Assembly (NCBI RefSeq): GCF_000002235.5
Contig: NW_022145611.1
Location: forward strand, 13,734,882 to 13,798,881
Reading direction: 5' to 3'
Length of the DNA: 64,000 nt
From: Strongylocentrotus purpuratus
Taxonomy: Eukaryota > Echinodermata > Echinoidea > Camarodonta > Strongylocentrotidae
The position numbers were made by a program, and so were the translations under genes. Positions 36,061 through 46,539 of this stretch are shown in pieces (the first letter of the stretch is position 1; each line of letters starts with the position of its first letter). The notes under the pieces are model-generated. The model worked only from the letters and a program-made list of their open reading frames with translations. It had not been told where the DNA came from and ran no database searches.

Positions 36061-36539
36061 TAAATCAAACAATGTTTATTCTGTCTTTAAATACTTTGTT
36101 AAATTGTACACTTGGTTTTTCACTAATATATCTTCTTCTTTTTTTAAACTGAAGCACCCTCTAAACCAAAACAGTACTATCTCTTTTAGGTTTTAAAAAA
36201 TATCCGGGGGGGGGGGGCTCTGCCCCTGAACACCTCTGTACCCCACCCGTAAACTGCACCCTGATTGTACGTAACTATACTTACCACGTCGCTCAATATG
36301 CGCGCCAAAATAAACATGAAAAAACATTTTATGCAGTAGATTCAATATTTTAACCTGATAAATAGCTTCAGAGTTCTGATAATTCATTGTCATGTACGCA
36401 AAAGATTAACCAATTCACATTCATACTTATTAAACTGCAAATTGAGAGTGCTAAAACAATTGGTTGACCCTATCCATTTAAAAAAAAGTACATTGAAAAA
36501 CATTGTACATTGAGAACATAATTATAGAATACACAGTAT
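36061..36539. other. Inner edge of element 2, non-coding
   Basis: AT-rich sequence with a G run at 36206-36216 lies between the left satellite arm and the LINE remnant. Nothing further is recognised. Confidence 0.4.
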
Positions 36540-37558
36540 ACATGGAACTTTAAACACACTATTAAAAAGAGAAGCAAAGAGAAGAGTAAGAAATGAAAGA
36601 AATAGATAATGAACATGACATGGGAAATTGCAAAAGAACTCAGTAAAGGTTCTGTCGAGGCAATCCCCAGCCTAATAAAATACCTACATTTTTACTGATA
36701 AAGAACTAAAAATTCATAGTGACATTATGGCAAAGAAGAGTTTAAAAGGTATAACAGTTATAAAAGTTGGGATGGATTAATTATTTTGTAGAGTTTGTGA
36801 ATAAAAAAAACTTAAGTTTTGATCTAACAGGATTAAGAAACGAAATCGTTTGAACATAATGAGGAAGAGAGTTCCATGTTGACGGTCCATTTGATTTGAA
36901 AGAAAAAGATGATATTTTTATATTTTTCGACATAGTAATTTTCTGGATTAAAAAATATTATAATTATGCATTTCTGTTTTACATTTAATAATAGAGGCAA
37001 GATTAAATGGTAATTTCTTATGTTTATGTTTAAAGACCATTAATGAGATACAGTAGTCATACAATTGATAGATTGTGAGAAGATAAAGTTTTTAGAATAG
37101 TGGTTGTAAAGGAGCAGTATAGTGAGACATTGAACATATTCTTACAATTTTTTTTTTTTGCAATTTCAATAATCTAAGGAGCCTGCTGGGATATGTATTG
37201 GCCCATACAACTATATTTGTTTAGATATAGTAGATATATGTTCGACCCATGATAAATGTTCATCGATAACAACTCCTAAGAAATTTGTAGATTGCACACG
37301 TTTCATGATTACATTATCCATACTAATATTAAGATTGGTAAATAAATTTTCTGTAATTGTATTTTTGCTTATGATGAAAGTATACAAAGCTAGATTTGGA
37401 AGTGTTAAGAGATAACTTATTACAATTAAACCACTGTGAAACATGGCATAACTCCGCATTAAGAAATTGACATAAATCATAGAAATTTTCAAGGATATTG
37501 GTGTCATCAGCAAAAAGAATGAATTTTACACTAGGAAAGGATCTGATATGTCGGAAAT
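36540..37558 (-). mobile_element. LINE remnant, RT to C-terminus, minus strand
   Basis: Read on the minus strand, ADDTNI near 37510 is followed by FYDLCQFLN.ELCHVSQWFNCNKLSLN, TNFLGVVIDEHLSWVEHI and, further down, WTVNMELSSSLCSNDF, which corresponds to GPxLWNxLP-type C-terminal motifs. This is the second half of a non-LTR reverse transcriptase. The fragment starts with an SDISDPFLV peptide (end of the endonuclease domain) and jumps to FADD, so the finger/palm part between them is deleted. Several stops and frame changes are present. Confidence 0.8.
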
Positions 37559-37559
37559 C

Positions 37560-37925
37560 AATGTACCACAGGGGAAAAACATAATTGTCGGCGAAATATA
37601 AAAGCCACCAAACTCAAATTATGCTGATTGTATTGATGCATTACAATCTATGTTAACATCACCGCCTTTTAATGATAAACATTATATGATGATGGGCGAT
37701 TTTAATCTTAACCTATTTATTTATAATGACAAACTATATGTCGAGATTTCTTGGATATCATGACTTCAAAATCACTTTCCCAAGTACATGTATAACTAAA
37801 CCAACACAAATTTCTGATAATGCATCGACACTTTAATATTGATAATGTGTTCTCTAATATTTCCAATTGTATGGATCGAGGCATTATATAGTTTCCGACA
37901 TATCATATCCTTTCCTAGTGTTTAC
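37560..37925 (+). mobile_element. LINE endonuclease-domain remnant, plus strand, head-to-head with the RT part
   Basis: The plus strand reads NIIVGEIYKPPNSNYADCIDALQ, then YMMMGDFNLNLF and SDNASTL..NVFSN. These are the GVIYRPP, MGDFN and SATLIDNIF motifs of the apurinic-type endonuclease of CR1/L2-like LINEs. The fragment ends with SDISYPFLVFT, the same endonuclease terminus that begins the minus-strand fragment next door, as a 28-bp inverted repeat (37531-37558 against 37893-37919). Confidence 0.8.
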
Positions 37926-37939
37926 ATGAAGGGGGGGGG

Positions 37940-38560
37940 GCACTCGTTTTTCCGAATGTTCATTTTTCCGAAGGTTCGTTTTTCCGAAGGTTCATATTTC
38001 CGAAACATAAATGTCCCATGCCTGGGGGTTCATAATTCCCGAAATTAAAAAGGGTTCGTAATTCCTAACATTTTGTTGCATTATTTCGAATGTTCGACCT
38101 GACTGCTAAGAAAGCATTAATGCTTGTAAGTAAGCAACCAGACGGCCGACGGCTTTAGGTCCTCTCCGAGGGACATGGTAATGAGGATTAATGCCTTACC
38201 AAAGGGCACTAGCGCATCACCTTGGTTTCGAATCCGGATTACGAGACCACTGTCCTACTGAATCAGCTATCGCGCCTCCTTCTATATTTCGAAGGTTCTT
38301 TATTCCGAAGGTTCTTTATTCCGAAGGTTCGTTTATCCGAAGGTTCATATTTCCGAAAATGAAAAAGGGTTCATAATTCAAAAAAATGACATCGGGTTCA
38401 TAATTCCGAAAGTGAAAAAGGGTTCGTAATTCCGAAAATGAAATAGGGTTCGTATTTCCGAAAATGAAAAAATGGTTCATAATTCCGAAAATGAAATAAG
38501 GTTCGTAATTCTGAAAATGAAATAGGGTTCGTAATTCCGAAAATGGAAAAGGGTACCTGA
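37940..38560. repeat. TTCCGAA-type tandem repeat interrupted by a SINE
   Basis: Units of TTCCGAAGGTTCGTT (about 15-16 bp, 37950-38010 and 38287-38355) pass into GGTTCGTAATTCCGAAAATG plus AAATA (about 24-27 bp, 38355-38555). The two halves are separated by SINE sequence at 38097-38283. Apparent peptides such as SELRTLFHFRNYEP are products of the repeat. Confidence 0.85.
38097..38283 (-). mobile_element. tRNA-headed SINE
   Basis: On the minus strand a tRNA-like head begins GGAGGCGCGATAGCTGATTC, with an A-box-like TAGCTGATTCAGTAGG and a B-box GGATTCGAAACC. The body carries GATGCGCTAGTGCCC, TAAGGCATTAATCCTCATTA and a tail with AAGCATTAATGCTTTCTTAG. The same body is seen in the arms of the 29-30 kb palindrome. 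TATTTCGAANGTTC flanks both sides, either as a target duplication or as part of the interrupted array. It resembles the sea urchin SURF1 class from memory, unverified. Confidence 0.65.
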
Positions 38561-39469
38561 ACAAAAAGCCGAGACAGCCCCTCTCCCCATAAGAGATCCA
38601 CAAGGACTGGAGAGAGAGAGAGAGAGGAAGAGAGAGAGATAGAGCTAGAGAGACAGATCAGATTTAGTGGGGGGGGGGGTGTAAAGGCCAACGATTACTG
38701 ACAAAACTAGCCACCAATTGCCGACAAAATTAAATGTCCAATATCTACAAATTCAAACCTATAAACCTGGGGCCGAAGGCTAAATTGTTTTTTCCGATGG
38801 ACTACCTATAGTACTTGCATATGCGCAAAATTGTCATTTTCCTCGACGACATAAATATACGAATTATTTCTTCAGTTTAGTCAGCATCATAGCTATATAT
38901 TTTAATGCAGGCGCGGAGCTAGGATCTAATTTTAGGGAGGGGCGGTAGTGAGCAAGAGAATCACTTAAAAGCGCGCTCATTAGGGGGTGTGGGTGATGGG
39001 CCTCCCGCGCAAAGCGCGGAAGCTTAGACGTTTCCTTAAATTATTAGGACAAGAAGACAATTAAATGTACCGTTTTCGACTGGTAATCCTTGGCTGAATG
39101 ATGTTTCCCCCCCTCCCGCACGAAGCGCGATAGCTTTGACGTTTCATTAAATTATTATAAAAAAGAAGACGATTTGCTGTACCGTTCTCGACTGTTTATC
39201 CTTTTTTGAATTTAGTTTCCCCGAAAATTCTCTGATTTCTTTAGCTGATATTATAGGAAAGTGAAACTTCGAGAAAATACAAGTATTGTAGTTGTAGTCA
39301 CTCTCGAAGTCGTCAAAGCGGATAAGAAGTCACAGTTCGTAGGGAAATAAACTTGTCGGCCGACCGTCAATATACATCTCACCGACTTCAAACTTCTGCA
39401 TTGATAAAGTACAAGAGGATCGAGCAATAATACCGACACAGCTGACCCGACACAGCAACATATTTACCC
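38561..39469. other. Interior of element 2: microsatellite and a duplicated roughly 120-bp unit
   Basis: A (GA)n tract lies at 38607-38655, followed by a G run. A unit with CTCCCGC.CGAAGCGCG, AGCTT.GACGTTTC and TAAATTATTA occurs twice in tandem, starting near 39002 and 39113. No gene is recognised. Confidence 0.55.
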
Positions 39470-40610
39470 GTGTCTTTCTCGACGAGACAACTCCACCCAA
39501 CAACCCCTTTCTCTCTTTTACTCCCACTCCTCCTCTCTCAGACTCTTACCTCCCCTCTCTCTCTCCTCTTTCATCCCCCGTATCTTTTGTTTCCCTTTCA
39601 CTCTTTTTCTTCTTTTTTCCTTTTCTTTCTTTTCTTTCTTTTCCTTTCTTTCCTCTCCTCCCTCTTTTTTTTCTCTTTCTTTCTTCTCTTTTCTTTCTTT
39701 TCTTTCCCTTTCCCTCTCTTCTTTTCCCTCTCTTTTTTTCCCTCCCCCTTTTCTCTTTTTCCCGACGGTAGCGCAATTTTACCGACAATAGTGAGGTCCG
39801 GCGGGCGGAGCCCCCAGAAGCTCAAGGGGGACATGGAGGCCCCCGATCCCCGCCGTTACGCGGGCCCTGACATGTAGGCATCTCAAGAAGCATATTTCTT
39901 GCCTGGCTGTAAATTTAGGAATTTGTCATCTTACAACAAACTCATTAAAAAGTACAATTTATTAAAAAATGAGGAAAAGTCTCAGAAATTAATGTCATTT
40001 CAGCATCATTATTATGTAAACCTCCGTTATGGAATTAGAAATAAACCACGTTTGAATTTTATTTCCCCAGAGCCCCCTGCCCGATCAGTAAGCCAGTGCC
40101 CCGCCCCCCCACCCCCGATCTACACTTTGTTGGCTGAAAAATCGCAACTGATCTCCACTACCTTTCTTCTTTCTCTTTTTATTCTTTCCCTTTCTCTCCT
40201 CTTTCCCTTTCCCTTTCCTTCCTTCTCTCTCTTTTAGGTTTGCTGGGGGGGGGGGGAGGGGTAAGGCATGGTCCTTTCGGCCCCACCCTTCTCCCCGGCC
40301 TTCTCCACACGTTGTTGGCGGGATTAACCGCAAATGATCTATTTCCCCTTCTTTTCACCTTTTTTTTTTCTTCTTCCTCTTTTTCGGTCCTTTTTAGCTC
40401 TCCTTTTTGTCTTCATTTTCCTTCCTTCTCTCTCTTTTTTTTTTAGAGGGGGCGGGGGAGGCAAGGGCCTTTTGCCCACCCCCACCCCACCCCGATCCAC
40501 AACTTGTTGGCGGGAAAGTTGCAACTGATACCCCCTTCTTTTCTTCTTCCTCATGCAATTTTTTGAGGGGGAGGGGGTGATGGGAGTGTAGCATCGTTAC
40601 CATCAAGGGG
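39470..40610. repeat. Polypyrimidine tracts and a degenerate roughly 190-bp tandem repeat
   Basis: A T/C-only tract spans most of 39484-39765. From about 40098 a unit recurs near 40300 and 40480. It runs CCCCGATC-ACA, TTGTTGGCGG, GCAACTGAT, a CTTTTCTTC tract and a G-rich end. Leucine/serine/phenylalanine-rich or lysine/arginine/glutamate-rich frames here are compositional. Confidence 0.7.
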
Positions 40611-41216
40611 ACCGTAAGGCATTATGCGAACGATGGCGTCCCCTGTATAAAGACTTTTTAAAGGTATATTTTACTTTATACCTTTGAGAATTATATATAG
40701 AGACATCTTGCCAAAGGACATATAGCCTTAGCCATATCCAGGCATCCAGAAGCTCTTCAATTTCAGCCAATGAAGAGTTTCAATATTTTATTTTTTCCAT
40801 GAATTATCACCCCTCAGGATACTAGTAATCATAATTAATAAACCTAACTTGATTTATCCACAATCTTGATTTCATGAAACTTTCCTAACACCGAAAACAA
40901 ACTAATTGCAAACTCAGTCCTTAAATAACTTTCATAATGGGCCTGCTTGGTCTACTTAGTATCTCAGTGGCTTAGACTGGATGAGATCAGTCGTGGACAG
41001 GGTGGTGGGGCAAGATTTCCAACAAGGAGGACAAATTACGATGGAATTATGCTTTACTTCCTTTTTTCCGTCACCACAGGAGCGGGGGAAATCTATATAT
41101 AATTATCAAAGATGAAAGGAAAAATAAACCTACTTAAAAAAAGACAAATATTCAGGGCCATGTGTCGCCACCCGCCTCCCCACAGCTATGCCAAAGCCGT
41201 GAGGTGTCCTCCATCC
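40611..41216. other. Interior of element 2, nothing recognised
   Basis: Mixed-composition non-coding sequence up to the start of the right satellite arm. Confidence 0.4.
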
Positions 41217-44200
41217 AATATTTCCCTTTGTTATGCGACTTATCCTCTTTTGACCGGGATAAAAGTCATATCAAAATGTTTGTTGTATTCATATCTATCA
41301 GACAACAAATGATGTTCCCGGTCAATAGGGGATGGGTACCTTATAAAGGGCCCCTATATCCGATATATCCATGTCTATGGAATAATTATATATTAAAGAG
41401 AGACATGTATCTTTTTTGATAAGATGTGACTTATCCCCTTTTGACCGGGATAAAAGTCATATAAGAAGTTTTGTTGTTTTCATATCTATCAGAAAACAGA
41501 TGATGGTCCCGGTCAATAGGGGATGGGTATCTAAAAAAGGCCCATATATCTGATATATGCATGTGTATAGAAATATTATATTTTAAAGAGAGACCGGTAT
41601 CTTAACTGGATAATGTGACTTATCTCCTTTTGACCGGGATAAAAGTCATATAAAAATGTTTGTTGCATTCATATCTATCAGACAACAGATGATGGTCCCG
41701 GTCAATAGGGGATGGGTATCTAAAAAAGGCCCATATATCCGATATATGCATGTTAATGGAATGTTTAAAAAGAGTCATGTATCTTTTTTGATAAGATATG
41801 TGACTTATCCCCTTTTGACCGGGATAAAAGTCATATCAAAATGTTTGTTTATTCATATCTATCAGACAACAGATGCTGGTCCCGGTCAATAGGGGATGGG
41901 TACCTAAAAAAGGCCCATATATCCGATATATGCATGTGTATGGAATAATTATATTTTACAGTAGACATGTATCTTTTTTGCCAAGATATGTGACTTATCC
42001 CCTTTTGACCGGGATAAAAGTCATATCAAAATGTTTGTTGCATTCATATCTTTCAGACAAGAGATGATGGTCCCGGTCAATAGGGGATGGGTACCTAAAA
42101 AAGGCCCATATATCCGATATATGCATGTTAATGGAATGTTTAAAAAGAGTCATGTATCTTTTTTGATAAGATATGTGACTTATCCCCTTTTGACCGGGAT
42201 AAAAGTCATATCAAAATGTTTGTTGCATTCATATCTATCAGACAACAGATGATGGTCCCGGTCAATAGGGGATGGGTACCTAAAAAAGGCCCATATATCC
42301 GATATATGCATGTGTATGGAATATTTAAAGAGAGTCATGTATCTTTTTTTGATAAGATATGTGACTTATCCCCTTTTGACCGGGATAAAAGTCATATCAA
42401 AATGTTTGTTGCATTCATATCTATCAGACAACAGATGATGGTCCCGGTTAATAGGGGATGGGTATCTAAAAAAGGCCCATATATCCGATATATGCATATG
42501 TATGGAATTATGATGTGCTACAGATACCTGTATCTTAATTGGATAAGATATGTGACTTATTCCCTTTTGACCGGGATAAAATTCATATCAAAATGTTTGT
42601 TGCATTCATATCTATCAGACAAGAGATGATGGTCCCGGTCAATAGGGGATGGGTACCTAAAAAAGGCCAATATATCCGATATATGCATGTGTATGGAATA
42701 TTTAAAGAGAGTCATGTATCTTTTTTGATAAGATATGTGACTTATCCCCTTTTGACCGGGATAAAAGTCATATCAAAATGTTTGTTGCATTCATATCTAT
42801 CAGACAACAGATGATGGTCCCGGTCAATAGGGGATGGGTATCTAAAAAAGGCCCATATATCCGATATATGCATATGTATGGAATTATGATGTGCTACAGA
42901 TACCTGTATTTTAATTGGATAAGATATGTGACTTATCCCCTTTTGACCGGGATAAAAGTCATATCAAAATGTTTGTTGCATTCATATCTATCAGACAACA
43001 GAAGATGGTCCCGGTCAATAGGGGATGGGTATCTAAAAAAGGCCCATATATCCGATATATGCATATGTATGGAATTATGATGTGCTACAGATACCTGTAT
43101 CTTAATTGGTTAAGATATGTGACTTATTCCCTTTTGACCGGGAAAAAATTCATATCAAAATGTTTGTTGCATTCATATCTATCAGACAACAGATGATGGT
43201 CCCGGTTAATAGGGGATGGGTATCTAAAAAAGGCCCATATATCCGATATATGCATATGTATGGAATTATGATGTGCTACAGATACCTGTATCTTAATTGG
43301 ATAAGATATGTGACTTATTCCCTTTTGACCGGGATAAAATTCATATCAAAATGTTTGTTGCATTCATATCTATCAGACAAGAGATGATGGTCCCGGTCAA
43401 TAGGGGATGGGTACCTAAAAAAGGCCCATATATCCGATATATGCATGTGTATGGAATATTTAAAGAGAGTCATGTATCTTTTTTTGATAAGATATGTGAC
43501 TTATCCCCTTTTGACCGGGATAAAAGTCATATCAAAATGTTTGTTGCATTCATATCTATCAGACAACAGATGATGGTCCCGGTCAATAGGGGATGGGTAT
43601 CTAAAAAAGGCCCATATATCCGATATATGCATATGTATGGAATTATGATGTGCTACAGATACCTGTATTTTAATTGGATAAGATATGTGACTTATCCCCT
43701 TTTGACCGGGATAAACGTCATATCAAAATGTTTGTTGCATTCATATCTATCAGACAACAGATGATGGTCCCGGTCAATAGGGGATGGGTATCTAAAAAAG
43801 GCCCATATATCCGATATATGGATATGTATGGAATTATGATGTGCTACAGATACCTGTATCTTAATTGGTTAAGATATGTGACTTATTCCCTTTTGACCGG
43901 GAAAAAATTCATATCAAAATGTTTGTTGCATTCATATCTATCAGACAACAGATGATGGTCCCGGTTAATAGGGGATGGGTATCTAAAAAAGGCCCATATA
44001 TCCGATATATGCATATGTATGGAATTATGATGTGCTACAGATACCTGTATCTTAATTGGATAAGATATGTGACTTATTCCCTTTTGACCGGGATAAAAGT
44101 CATATCAAAATGTTTGTTGCATTCATATCTATCAGACAAGAGATGATGGTCCCGGTCAATAGGGGATGGGTACCTAAAAAAGGCCCATATATCCGATATA

Positions 44201-45500
44201 TGCATGTGTATGGAATATTTAAAGAGAGTCATGTATCTTTTTTTGATAAGATATGTGACTTATCCCCTTTTGACCGGGATAAAAGTCATATCAAAATGTT
44301 TGTTGCATTCATATCTATCAGACAACAGATGATGGTCCCGGTCAATAGGGGATGGGTATCTAAAAAAGGCCCATATATCCGATATATGCATATGTATGGA
44401 ATTATGATGTGCTACAGATACCTGTATTTTAATTGGATAAGATATGTGACTTATCCCCTTTTGACCGGGATAAAAGTCATATCAAAATGTTTGTTGCATT
44501 CATATCTATCAGACAACAGATGATGGTCCCGGTCAATAGGGGATGGGTATCTAAAAAAGGCCCATATATCCGATATATGCATATGTATGGAATTATGATG
44601 TGCTACAGATACCTGTATCTTAATTGGTTAAGATATGTGACTTATTCCCTTTTGACCGGGAAAAAATTCATATCAAAATGTTTGTTGCATTCATATCTAT
44701 CAGACAACAGATGATGGTCCCGGTTAATAGAGGATGGGTATCTAAAAAAGGCCCATATATCCGATATATGCATATGTATGGAATTATGATGTGCTACAGA
44801 TACCTGTATCTTAATTGGTTAAGATATGTGACTTATTCCCTTTTGACCGGGAAAAAATTCATATCAAAATGTTTGTTGCATTCATATCTATCAGACAACA
44901 GATGATGGTCCCGGTTAATAGGGGATGGGTATCTAAAAAAGGCCCATATATCCGATATATGCATATGTATGGAATTATGATGTGCTACAGATACCTGTAT
45001 CTTAATTGGATAAGATATGTGACTTATTCCCTTTTGACCGGGATAAAAGTCATATCAAAATGTTTGTTGCATTCATATCTATCAGACAACAGATGATGGT
45101 CCCGGTCAATAGGGGATGGGTACCTAAAAAAGGCCCATATATCCGATATATGCATGTGTATAGAATATTTAAAGAGAGTCATGTATCTTTTTTTGATAAG
45201 ATATGTGACTTATCCCCTTTTGACCGGGATAAAATTCATATCAAAATGTTTGTTGCATTCATATCTATCAGACAACAGATGATGGTCCCGGTCAATAGGG
45301 GATGGGTACCTAAAAAAGGCCCATATATCCGATATATGCATATGTATGGAATTATGATGTGCTACAGATACCTGTATTTTAATTGGATAAGATATGTGAC
45401 TTATCCCCTTTTGACCGGGATAAAATTCATATCAAAATGTTTGTTGCATTCATATCTATCAGACAACAGATGATGGTCCCGGTCAATAGGGGTCGGGTAC
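41217..45500. repeat. Right satellite arm of element 2: about 23 monomers with a 758/759-bp higher-order repeat
   Basis: TTTTGACCGGGATAAAAGTC recurs about 23 times in the orientation opposite to the left arm. Two monomer types are clear. Type A is 191 bp and contains ATGATGTGCTACAGATACCT. Type B is about 186 bp and contains ATTTAAAGAGAGTCATGTAT. The B markers at 42317, 42694, 43452, 44211 and 45161 are 377, 758, 759 and 950 bp apart. That is BA, BAAA, BAAA and BAAAA blocks. Overlapping 93- and 155-codon frames spaced by these periods are artefacts of the array. Confidence 0.95.
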
Positions 45501-45646
45501 CTAAAACAGGCTTATACCAGATATGTTTATGTGCATTGAATTGTGATATTTTGAATATCCGAAAATCCGAATATCAAACTGGCTTGATATTCGCACTTTG
45601 AATATCGAATATCGAATATCGAATATCTTTCTAACTTCACGCCGGT

Positions 45647-45655
45647 CTTTCTTTC
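45647..45655 (+). repeat. 9-bp target site duplication, right copy
   Basis: An exact copy of CTTTCTTTC immediately follows the CCGGT end of fold-back element 2. Confidence 0.8.
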
Positions 45656-46325
45656 GGCCTTCCTATCTCCACTTTGCTAAATGCTACAGACTACTAACAT
45701 TGCTCTAGATCGTCCACGAGATGCTCTTTCATCTGCCACATAAAAACAGGGGCGTCGATGCATGCATATCGTTCTAATAAATTGCAGTTCTAGTCTTCTT
45801 CTTGTCGTTTTTGTTCTTCTTGTTATTGTTCTTATTTTTATTACCATTATCATAAATAATAATGTTACCCATTATTCTTCGTAATTATCGTCACCATTAA
45901 TAATATTCTTATCATTATAGTTATTATTTTAGTATTTACCATTTTCAAATAATCGTACAAGGCAATAGGTGCTTTTTAACATATGAAAATATCTCAAATA
46001 ATCGAGAAGCGTCTCAATATCTGTACACTACTCTACCTTCATAGTTTCTTTACGCCATTTGTGTGCTTATTTAAAAAATGTTTTTCATAGTGTCTGTTTA
46101 TAATTTCATGATATCATAACAAATATTATTCCTAATGCAAAAAGGATTTGTCCAGATTTCAATGCTAGGTTGATTTATATCTCGGAAACACATCTGAGCA
46201 TTCCGTTTAAACCAAGATGTCTTCTTCATATTCAAATGATATCCGAAAGAGATTTCCCTAATGGAAAGCAAAATCTTATGTAGATTATATACTTATATAT
46301 AAGGCTGTTGTTTACTCTTGAAAAT
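45656..46325. other. AT-rich flank with ATT/TTA trinucleotide runs
   Basis: Low-complexity TTATTATT/ATCATTAT sequence lies at 45790-45950. No gene is seen. Confidence 0.45.
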
Positions 46326-46539
46326 ACTGGGTAAAATTGGCCATGTGGGTAATTAAGTATCCACCAAATTTTGGGCATTAAAAAAACAACATCTTGATCA
46401 ATATTTCGCCTATTTTAAAGTAACTATTCTATATTTTGACCTTATTTGGACAATATATTACTCAAGTTGGGTATAGAAATGCCCGAAGTTGGTTGGATAC
46501 ATAATTAACCTCGTGCTATATAGGCAAAATGTACCCAAT
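46326..46539. mobile_element. MITE, about 214 bp, with roughly 55-bp imperfect inverted ends
   Basis: ACTGGGTAAAATTGGCC at the left end is mirrored by GGCAAAATGTACCCAATA at the right. Further in, TAATTAAGTATCCACC matches GGTTGGATACATAATTA, and TTTTGGGCATT matches AATGCCCGAAG. Non-coding, superfamily not assigned. Confidence 0.65.

Larger units (their letters stand above)
32901..45646. mobile_element. Fold-back (TU/FB-like) transposon, about 12.7 kb, with inverted satellite arms and a 9-bp target duplication
   Basis: The left end starts ACCGGAGTGAAGTTAGAAAG and the right end is the inverse of ACCGGCGTGAAGTTAGAAAG. Both continue with (ATATTCG)n, AAAGTGCGAATATC, a GGATTTTCGGAT block and then satellite monomers. 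Exact 9-bp CTTTCTTTC copies flank the two ends. A 9-bp duplication is characteristic of Mutator-like elements and was reported for Drosophila FB, so a MULE affinity is possible. The arms are 32901-36060 and 41217-45646. The interior holds a rearranged LINE, a SINE, TTCCGAA tandem repeats and polypyrimidine tracts, but no transposase was found. The precise ends and duplication suggest that it moved as one unit. Confidence 0.8.

Noticed and set aside
38190-38283. tRNA-like gene on the minus strand with an intact B-box
   Set aside because: The same body is found in the 29-30 kb palindrome and the cloverleaf is incomplete. It is a SINE head.
39470-40606. Long Ser/Leu/Phe-rich or Lys/Arg/Glu-rich frames, possible membrane or nuclear proteins
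   Set aside because: They are overlapping frames on both strands of polypyrimidine tracts, without splice context or domains.
41162-45601. Series of overlapping 93- and 155-codon frames (FVAFISIRQ, RGWVSKKGPYIRYMH) looking like a repeated protein family
   Set aside because: They follow the satellite periods exactly, lie inside an inverted transposon arm and shift frame with each 191-bp monomer. They are products of the array.
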